Source of the DNA: Steinernema hermaphroditum
Lineage: Eukaryota; Nematoda; Chromadorea; Rhabditida; Steinernematidae
Direction: 5' to 3'
Assembly (NCBI GenBank): GCA_030435675.1
Contig: CM059624.1
Coordinates: forward strand, 13,540,769-13,604,768
DNA: 64,000 nucleotides
In this document: piece by piece, positions 48,750-59,188 of the stretch
How positions within the stretch are numbered: the first letter of the stretch is position 1
How the letters are laid out: every line of letters starts with the position of its first letter
Made by a program: the position numbers and the translations under genes
The notes under the pieces: generated by a model
The model's database searches: none
What the model saw: the letters and a program-made list of their open reading frames with translations, nothing else
What the model was told of the DNA's origin: nothing

Positions 48750-51275
48750 ATGAAACCACGATACAGCGATGATGGCAAAGAGCATAAGCAGAGGAACAAC
48801 AACAATGGATTCACAAATAAGCCTAAGCCATAAAGCGTCTACCTGTATTGCAAACCGGGATATGCATCGCTTTAACTTGCCCTCTAGGTATAAAAAGTGC
48901 GAATTTTTCCTAAAAGAATCCTCTAGTGCCTTCTTCCTGTTCACTTCTCTCGATTCGAGAAATTCCTTCAATTTTTGGTAAGTGCTTATTGTAATCTATA
49001 CATCTGAAAAATCTATTTAAGATATTCTGTTGTATGATCCTATAATGAACAAGAATCGTCTCGGAGGCCTGGTGTCTCTCCCTCCCCCCCCCCCCCCGAG
49101 GTCACCGAAGGAGAGGAGACGACTCCCCAACAGGCCTCGGAGCCACGAGACGACTCCGAGGCCTGTTGGGCCAGCTGATTATGGAGAACCGTCGACTTGG
49201 CAACTTCGAAGGAAGGACAACTTGCAAGGAACGGAGTACCAAACAACTCTGGCTGATCGACTCCAAAACGCGTGGGACGGAAGCGGATTAAGGTTCCCAG
49301 AATATAACGGGAATAATAACGAGTTAGCATTTCCCGATTTCTATGACAACTTTATAACGGTGTCCAATGTGTCGCTTACAGCGACTTTCTCTCTGTTAAA
49401 TCATGCAAAAATCCTCAGACTATTGTTCATGTATCGTATTTCCCCAGACACGATTATTTAGAATCAGATGGAATCATCAAGTGACCCGATTTTATCAGAT
49501 CCACAACGTAAACAGATCAGACCGCTAACAGAGGGGACCGGACCGAAGCAGATGCCGCACCAGAAGAGGTACCAAGGATGTCGCATTTTTGGAAAATAAC
49601 CCCGATCAACTGAGTGCGCTAACGGCACAATTAGAAACATTAACATCGGAACTTACGATAGCACGCATAGTCTATGTCAATAATCCGCGGCAAAATTCAC
49701 AACCAAATTCACATAAAAAAATAATAATAAAAAATGGTATAAGAAAAAGAACCAACAAAACGATGCCCCATCAAACTGTTGCAAGAATTGCAAATGTTCG
49801 CTAGAACAAGAAAGTGAAGAAGAAGAGGAAAGACATAAGAATAAAAAAAATAATAATAAAGGAAAAAAAGTGGGTACATGATAAATGCTATTAGCAAATG
49901 GCCACTATTCTCAATTGTATGGATAATTTCGATCTATTCGCCTGGGCCCGGTCCTGCTGGAGCATCTAGTTCTTGTTTATGAAGTGCTCCTAAGTGAATC
50001 TTGCCACTGATGCCTTCAGATTCCGTTCTCGATTGATTTCCGAGTTAATCCTGACACCTTTTTCAATAAAAAAGGGTTTCGTTCGGTCCATCCCTTTCAT
50101 TTTGCCCCCTATCTTGACGGACTTCTGTGGGAAGCGGCTTTTTTGAACTCAACAGATAGAGGATAACCTGTTTCATGGATAACTCGCTCGTTATGCCGAT
50201 TTAAGAATAGTTTGATCAAAAAAATCTGCTCATTCGTGAAAAGCTGTACGCGGATTCCTTTGCTCGTGGCCACGTCGATGAATGTTAAGAAACTTCTGGA
50301 AGGCTTTTTTTCTGCTGAAAGTGATGATTTCGAACAATCGTTCTAGATTATTGTTCTCCTGGTTCTCTTTTATAGGTACACCAATTTTCGCGCGAATCCG
50401 TTGAATTTTCGGCGAGATATGCTCATTTTGAGGCGTTACAGAACTTATGGAACACCCTGTACAAAACCCCCCACACTCCATTCATGTACAACCCCACCTG
50501 AGAACACTTACACGCAGGCTCGTATTGGTGTATATGTACCCGATATCACAAAGTTTACGATCGAGGCATTCAAGTGCTACAAAATCGTGACAACGGGATA
50601 CCTACATCCAGGTACATGGCCACTGGTCATCCACCCTCCCAACTCCGGCTCCGGTTTTCACAGGACAAGCATGAAGAACCGAGCAAATGCACATTGTTCA
50701 GCCACTCGACTTCATCCAGAGCGAATTAACGGTCGCTTATCCTTTGGACGACCACTCAAGTCAGGAGCCAGACTGCTTTCCAGCGAATGTCAGAGTTCAA
50801 CTGAAGACGAGACTCTAAATATGGGAGGCGGTAAAGTCAACCATCAAGATTAACCTTCAGTTCTGGAAGATATAGAAGGAATGTTATCTCAATCAACAGA
50901 GAGAACACGAAGTCGGTCGGCGAAGATCGATTCGTCGGGTCACCTATCCGCAGTACCGCGTCCTATCAGACCAGAAGACCGAGGAAAGTGCGTCGGAGGA
51001 AATGACAAAGGAAACCACCATACAGCGATGATGGCAAAGAGGTAAAAGTAGAAATCGATCGATAAGGGGTTCAAAGTAATGCTGACAACTCCAGAAATGA
51101 GTCATAAAGCGTTTAGCTGCATTGCGATGCGGGATTTGTATCGCTTTCACTTGTCCTATAGGCATAAAAAATGCGAATTTTTCCTAAAGCTATCCATTCG
51201 TGAACTCGAGAGATTCTTTCAATTTTTGGTACGTCATTATTGTAATCTATAGGTCTAAAAGGTCTATTTCAGACA
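48750..51275. mobile_element. degenerate retroelement-like region bounded by diverged direct repeats
   Basis: 48758-49020 and 51016-51275 are direct repeats of about 75% identity (shared CAGCGATGATGGCAAAGAG, TGCGAATTTTTCCTAAA, TATTGTAATCTATA). Between them, 49030-49460 encodes a Pro/Arg-rich stretch (PPPPPPRSPKERRR), 49589-49850 a heptad-like segment followed in another frame by a Cys-rich knot (NCCKNCKC) and acidic repeats, and 50401-50853 a segment ending VYVPDITKFTIEAFKCYKIV, which faintly recalls the C-terminal envelope-like part of nematode LTR elements. No reverse transcriptase, protease or integrase is present. It may be an old, deleted LTR element; alternatively the repeats are an unrelated duplication. 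The minus strand of the first repeat also has an 82-codon frame with a hydrophobic helix. Confidence 0.35.
49126..49170. repeat. 17-bp perfect hairpin
   Basis: CCCAACAGGCCTCGGAG (49126-49142) is followed after 11 nt by its exact complement (49154-49170). A run of about 14 Cs lies just upstream at 49084-49097. Confidence 0.85.
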
Positions 51276-51619
51276 TTACATGTATATCTCCGATTCCGGT
51301 TTCCTCAGAACGGGGCAAATACGTTGCACTGTTCCTTCATGTAAATTGCATTTTCCGATTGCCTTTACGGCTTTAGGGACCACCCACCCGATGATAGAAG
51401 AATCGACATCGAAAAGCAACGAGGCTATGGACGATTGCCTGTCACAAGAAGGACAGTTATCCTTGTGGTAACTTTTCTGAAACCTCTTACTCCTTTGTGC
51501 TCGAGGGACCTCGCAAACTAGAGGAGGAGTGTGTCGTGGTGCTTTACTCTTGGCTGACATGTCTGCCAACACCTTCGCTCCTTGATATGCCACCTGGCGG
51601 AGCGACTGGTAGAGCGACA

Positions 51620-51941
51620 ATTAGGAAGAATAAACGCGCTAAACATGATTACTATATTTACAACAAGTATGTTTCGAGAAACCGGAGTCCTCTCAGCCCT
51701 CGCAAGGATTGAATCGACGTCTACAGCTCTATTAGAACAATTCATGGAGGACAGGTCAGCACGGCTGACCTCCCGCCTACAGCGGTAACAAAGATCGCCT
51801 CGGACTGAGAGAGGAGGAGAGGAGGAATTTCGTACGACAGCAGAAGTGGCTCGAGGAAAGACTGGAGGACGCCAACCGACGATTACAGAACGGCCATGAG
51901 CAGCTCGTCCAGATTCTTCAAGAGCGACTCTTAACTTAACT
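51620..51941 (+). pseudogene. fragmentary coiled-coil reading frames
   Basis: One frame reads ALARIESTSTALLEQFMEDR and stops near 51788. Directly after it another reads REEERRNFVRQQKWLEERLE and continues with QILQERLLT to a stop at 51939-51941. Both are charged and helical, like retroelement gag/ORF1 coiled coils. No complete gene can be assembled. Confidence 0.4.
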
Positions 51942-52294
51942 TTTAAATATGTGTATCCTACTATTCTACTATATATTGCAGAGTTATCGAATGTCAACAC
52001 ATCTGCTCCACGAAAGGCTAATCAGATGACCCAGGCGCGGATATGAAACCCAAGGAGGACTATCTGATCCCGTGAAGAGCCTCTTATCATAAACAGACGT
52101 GCGACGGAAGAAACAGATGTGAGAATAAACGCATCAGAATAGCCGTTCCGCCCCATCACACCTCTGAAGACTCAATAACAATTCAGTCCTCATTATGCAC
52201 GAGCAGAGGAGTAGCCGAGCAGGAGCCCTATTATCTTCTATAACCTATTGTATTTATTCAGTGTCGTGTATTGTTATATCGTGTTCATAATAAA

Positions 52295-52316
52295 GGTTTA
52301 ATTACCCAAGTTTGAG
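52295..52316 (+). other. exact genomic copy of the SL1 spliced leader
   Basis: The 22 bases from GGTTTAATTACCC (52295) to AAGTTTGAG (52316) equal the canonical nematode SL1 exon in every position. What follows is GTTTTACTGCGAG rather than the SL1 RNA intron (GTAAAC...), and I find no Sm-site (AATTTTGG) or second hairpin in the next 100 bp. It is therefore unlikely to be a working SL1 RNA gene. A reading frame begins exactly at the 3' edge of the leader, as in a reverse-transcribed trans-spliced mRNA. Confidence 0.85.
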
Positions 52317-52853
52317 GTTTTACTGCGAGAACACTTCAAGACCCGCGTGGCACAGAGCGAGCGACGACGACAGCAGAGGCGAATCGTCAGACCCAACCAC
52401 TCCCATACCGTACAACCCAGTCACCCGGTTCCCGAAGGACGATTCAGCCGGTCTCATCCTCGAATCAGAATCCCCGCCGTGTTTCAAACAGGGAACGCGC
52501 TGCGCCGCTACCAAGAACAAGAGATGGATCAGATAAGTAACGATATAGAAAGGATAAATCTCGAACTTGAGGAACTAACCATCGCTATAAGAACCTTTGG
52601 GCACACGCCGGCGTCCATGATGAATGCCCTCCTGACCATAAGGAGGATCGAAAGAAATCTGGCGAGAACGCATTCATTGAAGAACCTTTCATTCCACGCG
52701 AGGAACATGTTTCGCGAAGTGAATGCACGAGTACAAGGACAAGAGCTCGATGAGTATATCCAGCAAGAGTTGGAACCTTGGTCGGAGAGATGCGACCAAC
52801 TCCTGCGGAATGCGCAGGACAGAATTGTGGACATCATCAGGGGCGACCCATGA
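52317..52853 (+). pseudogene. open frame directly after the SL1 copy, coiled-coil protein fragment
   Basis: The frame is open from the base after SL1 to a stop at 52851-52853 (about 178 codons). It encodes a basic start (SERRRQQRRIVRPN), a Pro-rich part and a helical C-terminus (MDQISNDIERINLELEELTI, then RRIERNLARTHSLKNLSF). The first ATG in frame is at about 52522, so a translated product would be about 110 residues. Resembles a retroelement gag/ORF1 coiled coil by composition only. An AATAAA lies at about 53167, but no poly(A) tract marks an end. Confidence 0.45.
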
Positions 52854-53377
52854 TTCGAGTGGAACGGACATAAAGAAATTGTGAGTCTTATGAACATCCC
52901 CCCGTTTATTGTCATCCCTTTTACAGATATACTCCTTCTTCAAAAACCTTGTATACCTCTTCTCAACTACGAATATCCCCCCTTGCTGTGTCCTGTTGCG
53001 TTTGGTTTTGCCCATTCTCGTGCCCAGGCGGGAGTGTATCGGCTGAAGCCGACACTCAATGCCCCTGGACGTGAGGGCCGCAGTGGGCGGCCCTAGCGAC
53101 GAGTTTTTCTGGGCAGTTGTTACTCTAACTCCCGACCAGACGGTCGGTCTCTATCGGTGTGTCCCAATAAAATATTCTTAAACTTCCCTTCTTCTTTTCC
53201 TTACATACATAGACACTGTAAGGTCGCGCTCGACTAGAGCTCTTCAATAGCGCCAGAATTAGCAACCGAAGGCTAAATCGTACAATTCTTTAATCAGAGC
53301 TTCTATTTAGGATTAATCTACACATGCCCGAGAGCGGGTATCTACGGTCCCAACACGACAACGGTAAGCAACTGTAA

Positions 53378-54310
53378 TTACATCAATAATACACAGATGC
53401 GACTTGTTTGCTTTAAGAAGTCCAGTTCGGCGATATCATCTGGTTTAAGTTCGCAGTCAAAAAACACATAGGCGCGGACGTCTCCATCTGTGAATTTGTA
53501 GGCACCCGAGGGCTTGTCGAAGCAAGCACGATAGAAGAAGAAGTAGTTCTTCCCTATGGATTCGGCTTCATTTTCCGAACAGCGTTCTAGCTTGCCTTCA
53601 AGCACTTCAGCAGCTTCCCCACATCGACCGAACAGATTGACCCTTTTGTATACATGTTGTCTGGAAAAAGAGTGTTCTTGTCTATTCTCTGCGTGATGCT
53701 GAAGAAGTTCCCGCAAGGCACTGCCTGCACAGTGCCAAATCAGAAGCATCTGGAACTGGCTTTGAACGACGGCCGCTTTCATCAAGCCTAATGACTGATC
53801 GCCACACTGTTCATACATAATTTGGAGCCTCTGCAACGCTCCCTTCTCCACAAATTGCTGGCAGAGATGAAGCGAAGCATCGTCCAGCCTGCTAGCCACG
53901 AGCAACTCTGAGACCATCCTCCGCGAGCACGCCCACTCGATCCAAGCTTTGGTGACTGTTGGGGTGTACAAAGCGAGAGCGCAGGGGCTACTTCCCTGGA
54001 TCGACCGCACACGGTCAGCTACACTCTTTTCGACTTTCTTATCGTTACCGTAGAGCAAATTCACGTAAACCGTTCTCAGTCCCTTCTTCTGGAATTCTTC
54101 GTTTTCTATCACTTCTTTTCGACTGAAGCTGTACAGAGTCTCTCGAGATACAGCATTATCTTCGACGTGCAAATAGCGAAAGTGAGTATTTTCAAAGAAG
54201 TCCGCTGCGATTTTTCCGAAACTTCCTGAAAGCTCTCGAGCCGTTCGGATGGTGTCAATGTAGAATATGCGGAACACGGCGTCATAGAAGTTGAGAGGAA
54301 CGGCGTTCAT
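53378..54310 (-). CDS. nematode-specific family protein (MNAVPLNFYDAV type), complete
   Basis: A single-exon 310-residue frame with an ATG at 54310. The start (MNAVPLNFYDAVFRIFY) and the modular pattern - a conserved WIEWACSRRMVSELLV block, then LDDASLHLCQQFVEKGAL, FQMLLIWHCAGSALRELL and the closing FDKPSGAYKFTDGDVRAYVF - resemble a large expanded family in rhabditid/steinernematid nematodes, by memory of its style and not by search. No signal peptide or membrane helix. Its truncated paralogue lies 8 kb away on the other strand at 44543-45286. Possibly F-box-like in origin, but I cannot show an F-box. Function unknown. Confidence 0.72.
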   Translation of the reverse strand: MNAVPLNFYDAVFRIFYIDTIRTARELSGSFGKIAADFFENTHFRYLHVEDNAVSRETLYSFSRKEVIENEEFQKKGLRTVYVNLLYGNDKKVEKSVADRVRSIQGSSPCALALYTPTVTKAWIEWACSRRMVSELLVASRLDDASLHLCQQFVEKGALQRLQIMYEQCGDQSLGLMKAAVVQSQFQMLLIWHCAGSALRELLQHHAENRQEHSFSRQHVYKRVNLFGRCGEAAEVLEGKLERCSENEAESIGKNYFFFYRACFDKPSGAYKFTDGDVRAYVFFDCELKPDDIAELDFLKQTSRICVLLM

Positions 54311-55167
54311 CCCTCAGCAACTAGAGTTGTCTGTTTTAGCGGGCTCAGATATGAACGACCGGAAAACATACAATGCTAAGATGTGTGACCAACCATATTT
54401 AGCGATGCTCTCATGACTAACTTCTATGACAAATCTCTGGCTGATCGACATCGACGGTTACGTTCTGGCGTAACGAAGTTCTAGAGACCGAAGAGCAAGA
54501 AGATGAGGTTGGCGCACCTTCTAAGGATAGCCATGGTTTGAGAGATCACTTAGGCTCCACTTCAACCCAGTGATGGGAACTAGTCGTTTGGATTTTAGAC
54601 TAGATTCCCAATACTGTTTCAATCCTCACCCGTGTGGCCATCTTTTTCTTCCCTAACTTTTGCTTACAAGTTTTACTATTGAATAAACGGATTATACCAT
54701 GCAAGGCGTCGGGCTACAAAGCTACGTACACTGATAGGACGTCTATCGTCGATTCTGACACCGTGCTCTGCGCTGAAAAAGGACGAGAAGCAGTCACTTG
54801 ACAAAGTGACTAATAGTAATAGACTATATTGACCCAGGGAGAGAGAGGGAAGGGGGTTACACAACCTGAACAACTTCTAGACATAGCCTTCTTCCGGCTT
54901 CGGTGCACAATGTGATCACAGATCCACAGATCATAGATCGAACAACGAACAACCATCGATCCCTCACCGTCCTCCTCGAGTGCGCCAATCTCGCTATCCA
55001 TTCACGGTTCTTGTTTTCGCGGATTATTTGAAAAGGGGGATCCAGGAAGCCTGACTTTCTCTAGCTTCGTGAAAGGCGTGCCCTTAGAACTCAAAAGCAA
55101 GCAACATAAAAAACTCATATGTTTATTTACATTATCAGATTCTATAAGATACAGATCCCCTCAAGAA
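54311..55167. other. intergenic, nothing recognised
   Basis: Separates the family gene's 5' side from the 3' end of Skp1-like copy B. No exon or repeat seen except the Skp1 3' UTR, with AATAAA on the minus strand at 55122-55127. Confidence 0.45.
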
Positions 55168-55635
55168 TCAGTTCTTGATGTCACCGGTCTCGCGGGGCTC
55201 GAACATCTCCTTGAGCTGGTCGACAGAGCGGTCCTTGATGTAGTCCATGAACATACGCTTGCAGCAGTACTTGTGGAGCCAGGTGACCTCGAGGTTGTTG
55301 GCGGCGGTGATGAGCTTCATCATCTGGGAGATGGAGACGGTCTCTTTGGAGAGGAACTCGCGGTCCCAGCGGGGCATGTCGAAGGGCGGCGGCGACGGCT
55401 TCGGGCCCTCCTCGAACACCTCGGGCTCTGGCACGGGGTCCGTCTTGTGCTTCTCGCACCACTCGGCGATCTTCCGGGCCGTCTCGCCGTCCACATTCTC
55501 CAGCGGGATCTCCACGTCGCCGCTCTCCATCTCCGTCCCTTCGATCATCGTCCTCAGCCTGATCGACTGCTTCAGCGCTTCGGCGGACAGCTCCACGACC
55601 TCGTCGTCGCTCGAGCGCAGTCGGAAGCTCGCCAT
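55168..55635 (-). CDS. skr: Skp1-related SCF adaptor, intronless copy B
   Basis: 155 residues starting at 55635, differing from copy A (14713-15180) at 13 positions by my count (about 92% identity). Only two differences fall in the first 95 residues (I13V and T26R region) and eleven in the last 60. BTB/POZ core and YKYCCK-like dimer/F-box interface are present (HKYCCKRMFMDYI). As in copy A, the protein ends after FEPRETGD and lacks the final Skp1 helix. About 25 bp upstream (CCATAAACTCCAGAAA) and some 3' flank are also shared, so the copies arose by DNA-level duplication or retroposition followed by sequence exchange. Confidence 0.9.
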   Translation of the reverse strand: MASFRLRSSDDEVVELSAEALKQSIRLRTMIEGTEMESGDVEIPLENVDGETARKIAEWCEKHKTDPVPEPEVFEEGPKPSPPPFDMPRWDREFLSKETVSISQMMKLITAANNLEVTWLHKYCCKRMFMDYIKDRSVDQLKEMFEPRETGDIKN

Positions 55636-55787
55636 AGTGTTGGTTTCTGGAGTTTATGGCTGTTCATCGTCACGAGGTTATTTATGAACCCTTTGCGATG
55701 CTTAAACGTCTTTCTCTATGTGATGCGAAGTCATATTTTACGATGCACAGTGCCGCATCGCAAAAGACATACCTGGAAATTTAAAAT

Positions 55788-55793
55788 TTTATT
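55788..55793 (-). terminator. polyadenylation signal of the Kunitz-EGF gene
   Basis: AATAAA on the minus strand about 85 bp after the stop at 55878-55880. Confidence 0.55.
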
Positions 55794-55877
55794 AACCAGA
55801 AGGATAAAAAGGCGTATAAGTAGTAGTGAGAACACATGAATAACTTGAGAACCCAGCGGAGTACAGTAGGAACGCAA

Positions 55878-58800
55878 TTAAGCTAAGATCAAGTAGGTGG
55901 CGATAAGGGCGAAAACGGATATGGTGAGTGAACCAGCATGGTTCTGTTCGGAGCTCAGTTCGCCTCCTGTTTGCGCGGCGATCTGAGCAGCGGCACGAGA
56001 TTCTTTGGGTGCCTCTGTGAAGTTCTTGGCTATCATGTCGTCTTCCATGGGACCCTTGGCTGCCTTGGCGTCGTCCGCGGCCATTTTTTCTACAGCTTTC
56101 TTCTTCTTTTCTGAAGTTTTGAGATATTTAGTCAAGTCTAAAGGCTACAGGTACCTTTCTCCTGCTCTTCGTCCTTCTTCTTCCCGCTCTGCTTGGCCTT
56201 CACCTTCTTCAACTGCTCGATCCACTCAACCTTTCCACTCGACAACAGCTGCACGTTCTTGCCGTACGTGGGTGATGCCGTCGCTCCAACGGCGATGTCA
56301 CACATTTTGCCGCCGAAGTTGTCGGGGCAGTCGCAGAAGAAAGAGCTGTAGCCTCGAGTAGTGCGACAGGTGCCGTTATTGAAGCAAGGGTTCGGGTCAC
56401 AGGGCTCTAGAAGGGGGTTAGACAGGTCACTATTAGGTGAACCTACTCATTTCGCAGTCCTTTCCAGCATAGCCGATGGCGCAGAAGCACTCGTAGTTCG
56501 TACCGGACTTGTCCGTTCTGGCGTTGCATGTGCCGCCGTTCTTGCAGGGCTGAGGTGCGCATGGATCGTAGTCTTAAAATCGACGTGATATTAACTTGTT
56601 CCATAGAACAGGGCATGATATATCTGATATACGAAATACTGAAATAATACTCAAAAAGTCAAATAGTCCTTTCGACCCTTCAGCTTTCGTCTCGCATCCA
56701 CTTTAAAAGAGTGCACTCGCCCGGTTCAGTAGCTCCGTAGCTTACACAGTTGTAATCTACCGACTAAGCCAACGGATTAGCGGTCCGGTTGACCCGTTCA
56801 ACGTCTGACGGATCGGTTGAACGACTAGCCGATCCGATCTGTTGGTGTCCATCTCTTATGGTAATCATACGAAAGGCTAACGGCTATGGATGCACGGGAG
56901 TGTGAACTCTATTGGAAACGTCTGTATAGGCTAATGGGAGAAGATGTTGTCCGTTTCGTTAACGTTTCGAGCGCACGAACGAGCGGAACCGGAATTGGAA
57001 TCAAATCTGCCTCGTTAAAGGATAGATATGAACTCAAATCAGTGAAGCCAACTCGGAGAGATATCTCAATCGGAGCAGGAGCCGGATCCAACTTCGGCTC
57101 GGCCCGGGCCGTTTCAGCTTGGCTATTGTGGCTTGAACTCATCTTCCATCTTAGCGTTACATATTTGATGTTATGTGTTGTTTGCCCATCAGTTCAAACT
57201 CAAAGTACCTCAAAGAATCAATTAGGATATCTCTTATTTTTGGATTCAAATGTTAGACTCATTTTTAAACTTTGACACTCAATGATCGAGTTTAATAACG
57301 ATCAACTTTCTGCAGACCCCCTTGAAAAGATGTTTGCATAGTCCATAGTCAAAATCCTGCAATCAATCGTAACTAGCCCCCTTGCAAAACATGGAACGTT
57401 CCCGAAGTTTAGTATCCTAGAAACGGAATAGATGTTTGCATAACATGAAGGCTACAGCGTTCGCAAACTGAATTATTCATCTGTACAAAGAATCTGTTCA
57501 ATAGCTCAGTGTTTCACTTACCGATCCGATCAGTGCAGTTATCGTTGGTGTACCCTGGGGCGCAGCGACAGTAGTAAGTGTCCTTCTTCTCGTCGAAGTG
57601 ACATGATCCATTATTGGCACATGGGTTTTCGCCCAGCTCGCAGAGGTTCTTAGGAGAGACGGTCGTGTTGACCTCTAAATCCACAGAAGCATGAAATTTC
57701 CCTTGATGGCCAGCACTCACTCAACTCCTTCTGCTTCACTTCTTCGATCTCGTGTTTACCCTTGTGGTGCCAGGACTTGTGGGCTGCAAATCGAAGATTA
57801 ATCTTAGGCTGAACGGAAGCTTAAGGCTTACGGTCTTTCACCGTGGGCTGTTCGCACAGCTGGAAACACGTAGCTTTGTCTTGGAATATGTTTTGGCTGT
57901 CGCCTGTGCACCCGTCGTACCAGAAGGCCGTACATCTCTGAAAGAGCGATTTGTGAGAGCAGCTATTATACTTAAATTTCAGTTACGAATTAGTCGTGTA
58001 CAACATGTTAATGTGCCATGAATTCCCAAGCACAATTCCGCGGGTCTGCAGAGCTTTCAAAGATTTTGTTCAACTAATCAGCCAATCCCCATAAGTGTTA
58101 TGCTAATCACTCAATAGTTTAGTTTAGAGTAGGGGATGGCTATGGGCTATAGTTACTGGCTCGAAGATAACCGACGTCTCGGGTTCCCGGGTCAACTCTG
58201 TTCCTCCGACGCTGCTCAAACCGATGGAACCTTCGACTCTGATGCCGCCTCTACTGACTCCTCTACTAACTTCAAGCAGTTATTAGGGTGTAATGATGTG
58301 TTTGTTATGCTCGTATGACGACAATGTCCGACGATGGATGAGTGTTCACGAACGCTCCCACATTCCGTCACCGTAAAATCGTTACGACGACGCATTTTCC
58401 CGTTACGTCCGTTATCCCGTCGACATTACCATCATGCGTATACAGGAACCGGATGGCGACGAAGGAGGTGGAAGACCCTCGGAGACTCACCTTTGGTTCT
58501 AATAAGTGGGCGCCGGGTTCCCAGGAGGCGTTGCCAAAGTCCACTGGAAGACAATACCCCCGGGCCTCTTCAAAAACAATACGCAATAACTCAGCAAAAA
58601 AAAATGGAAAAATCCCGTTGGTTTATCAGTTCATGGCGTTGCAAGCTGGAAACTTAAAAAAGGCCTCGAAGCTGTAAACCTGCACAGCCCTGGTTCCAAC
58701 ACGTTTCTCTTCTAATTGCCCTCCGGTTTATCTCTTAAACCCTACCTTTGTCTTCTTATCGAAATAGAACTGTTGTCTCCATCTTCCTCCATCGCATTCA

Positions 58801-59188
58801 TCTCTGTAGTGTTCGTCGAACGCTTCCAGGCAGGACTCTACAAGCTCGCACTGTTTCATCTCCATTTCTGTCGTAACCTACTGGCTTTGTACATGGGCTG
58901 CTCTTCGCAGAGCCACTGACAGGTCAGCAGGTCGTCGAACATGTTCTTCGACGCCCCGCGGCATCCATCGTACCAAAAAAGTCGACACGTCAGCGAGGCG
59001 TGGTCGAAGTAGTACCTTTGCTGCCAGTTACCTTCAATATACCGTAATCCAGACTGTCTACCACACCCAAACTCACCTGACATGCATTGGTTCTTGTAGT
59101 TCTGGTCGAATTTGTCCCAGCACACCTCTGAGCAAACGATTAACCCAAGCATGGCCGCCACCAGGGCCAGGCGCACAGATCGAGTCAT
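55878..59188 (-). CDS. secreted, probably membrane-anchored protein with two Kunitz and three EGF domains, complete
   Basis: Nine phase-consistent exons: 59188-59077, 59031-58882, 58837-58746, 57937-57832, 57783-57721, 57674-57522, 56572-56447, 56406-56155, 56110-55878; 428 residues. After a signal peptide (MTRSVRLALVAAMLGLIVCS) comes Kunitz 1 (six Cys: CWDKF...C...C, LFWYDGC, TCQWLC), then Kunitz 2 (SCLEAFDEHYRDEC...RCTAFWYDGC...TCFQLC). Three EGF domains follow: CELGENPCANNGSCHF...CRCAPGYTNDNC, DPCAPQPCKNGGTC...CFCAIGYAGKDC, and EPCD-like CDPNPCFNNGTC...CDCPDNFGGKMC. A Lys/Glu-rich coiled segment leads to a C-terminal hydrophobic stretch (SLTISVFALIATYLILA) ending the protein, as in GPI-anchored proteins. 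The Kunitz domains lack a normal reactive loop, so protease inhibition is doubtful. Probably extracellular adhesion or matrix. Confidence 0.9.

Noticed and set aside
52295..52400. SL1 RNA gene
   Set aside because: The leader is exact but is not followed by the usual GTAAAC-type intron start, an Sm-binding site or the third hairpin within 100 bp.
56138..56154. 17-bp intron in the Kunitz-EGF gene
   Set aside because: Too short; using the next acceptor at 56111-56113 gives a 44-bp intron with the same phase.
56735..56790. tRNA-like sequence on the minus strand
   Set aside because: A partial A-box match only; no B-box GGTTCGA and no acceptor stem.
58859..58881. Frameshift between the two Kunitz domains, or a stand-alone one-Kunitz gene ending at 58856
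   Set aside because: A 44-bp intron (58881-58838) restores phase and joins Kunitz 1 to Kunitz 2.
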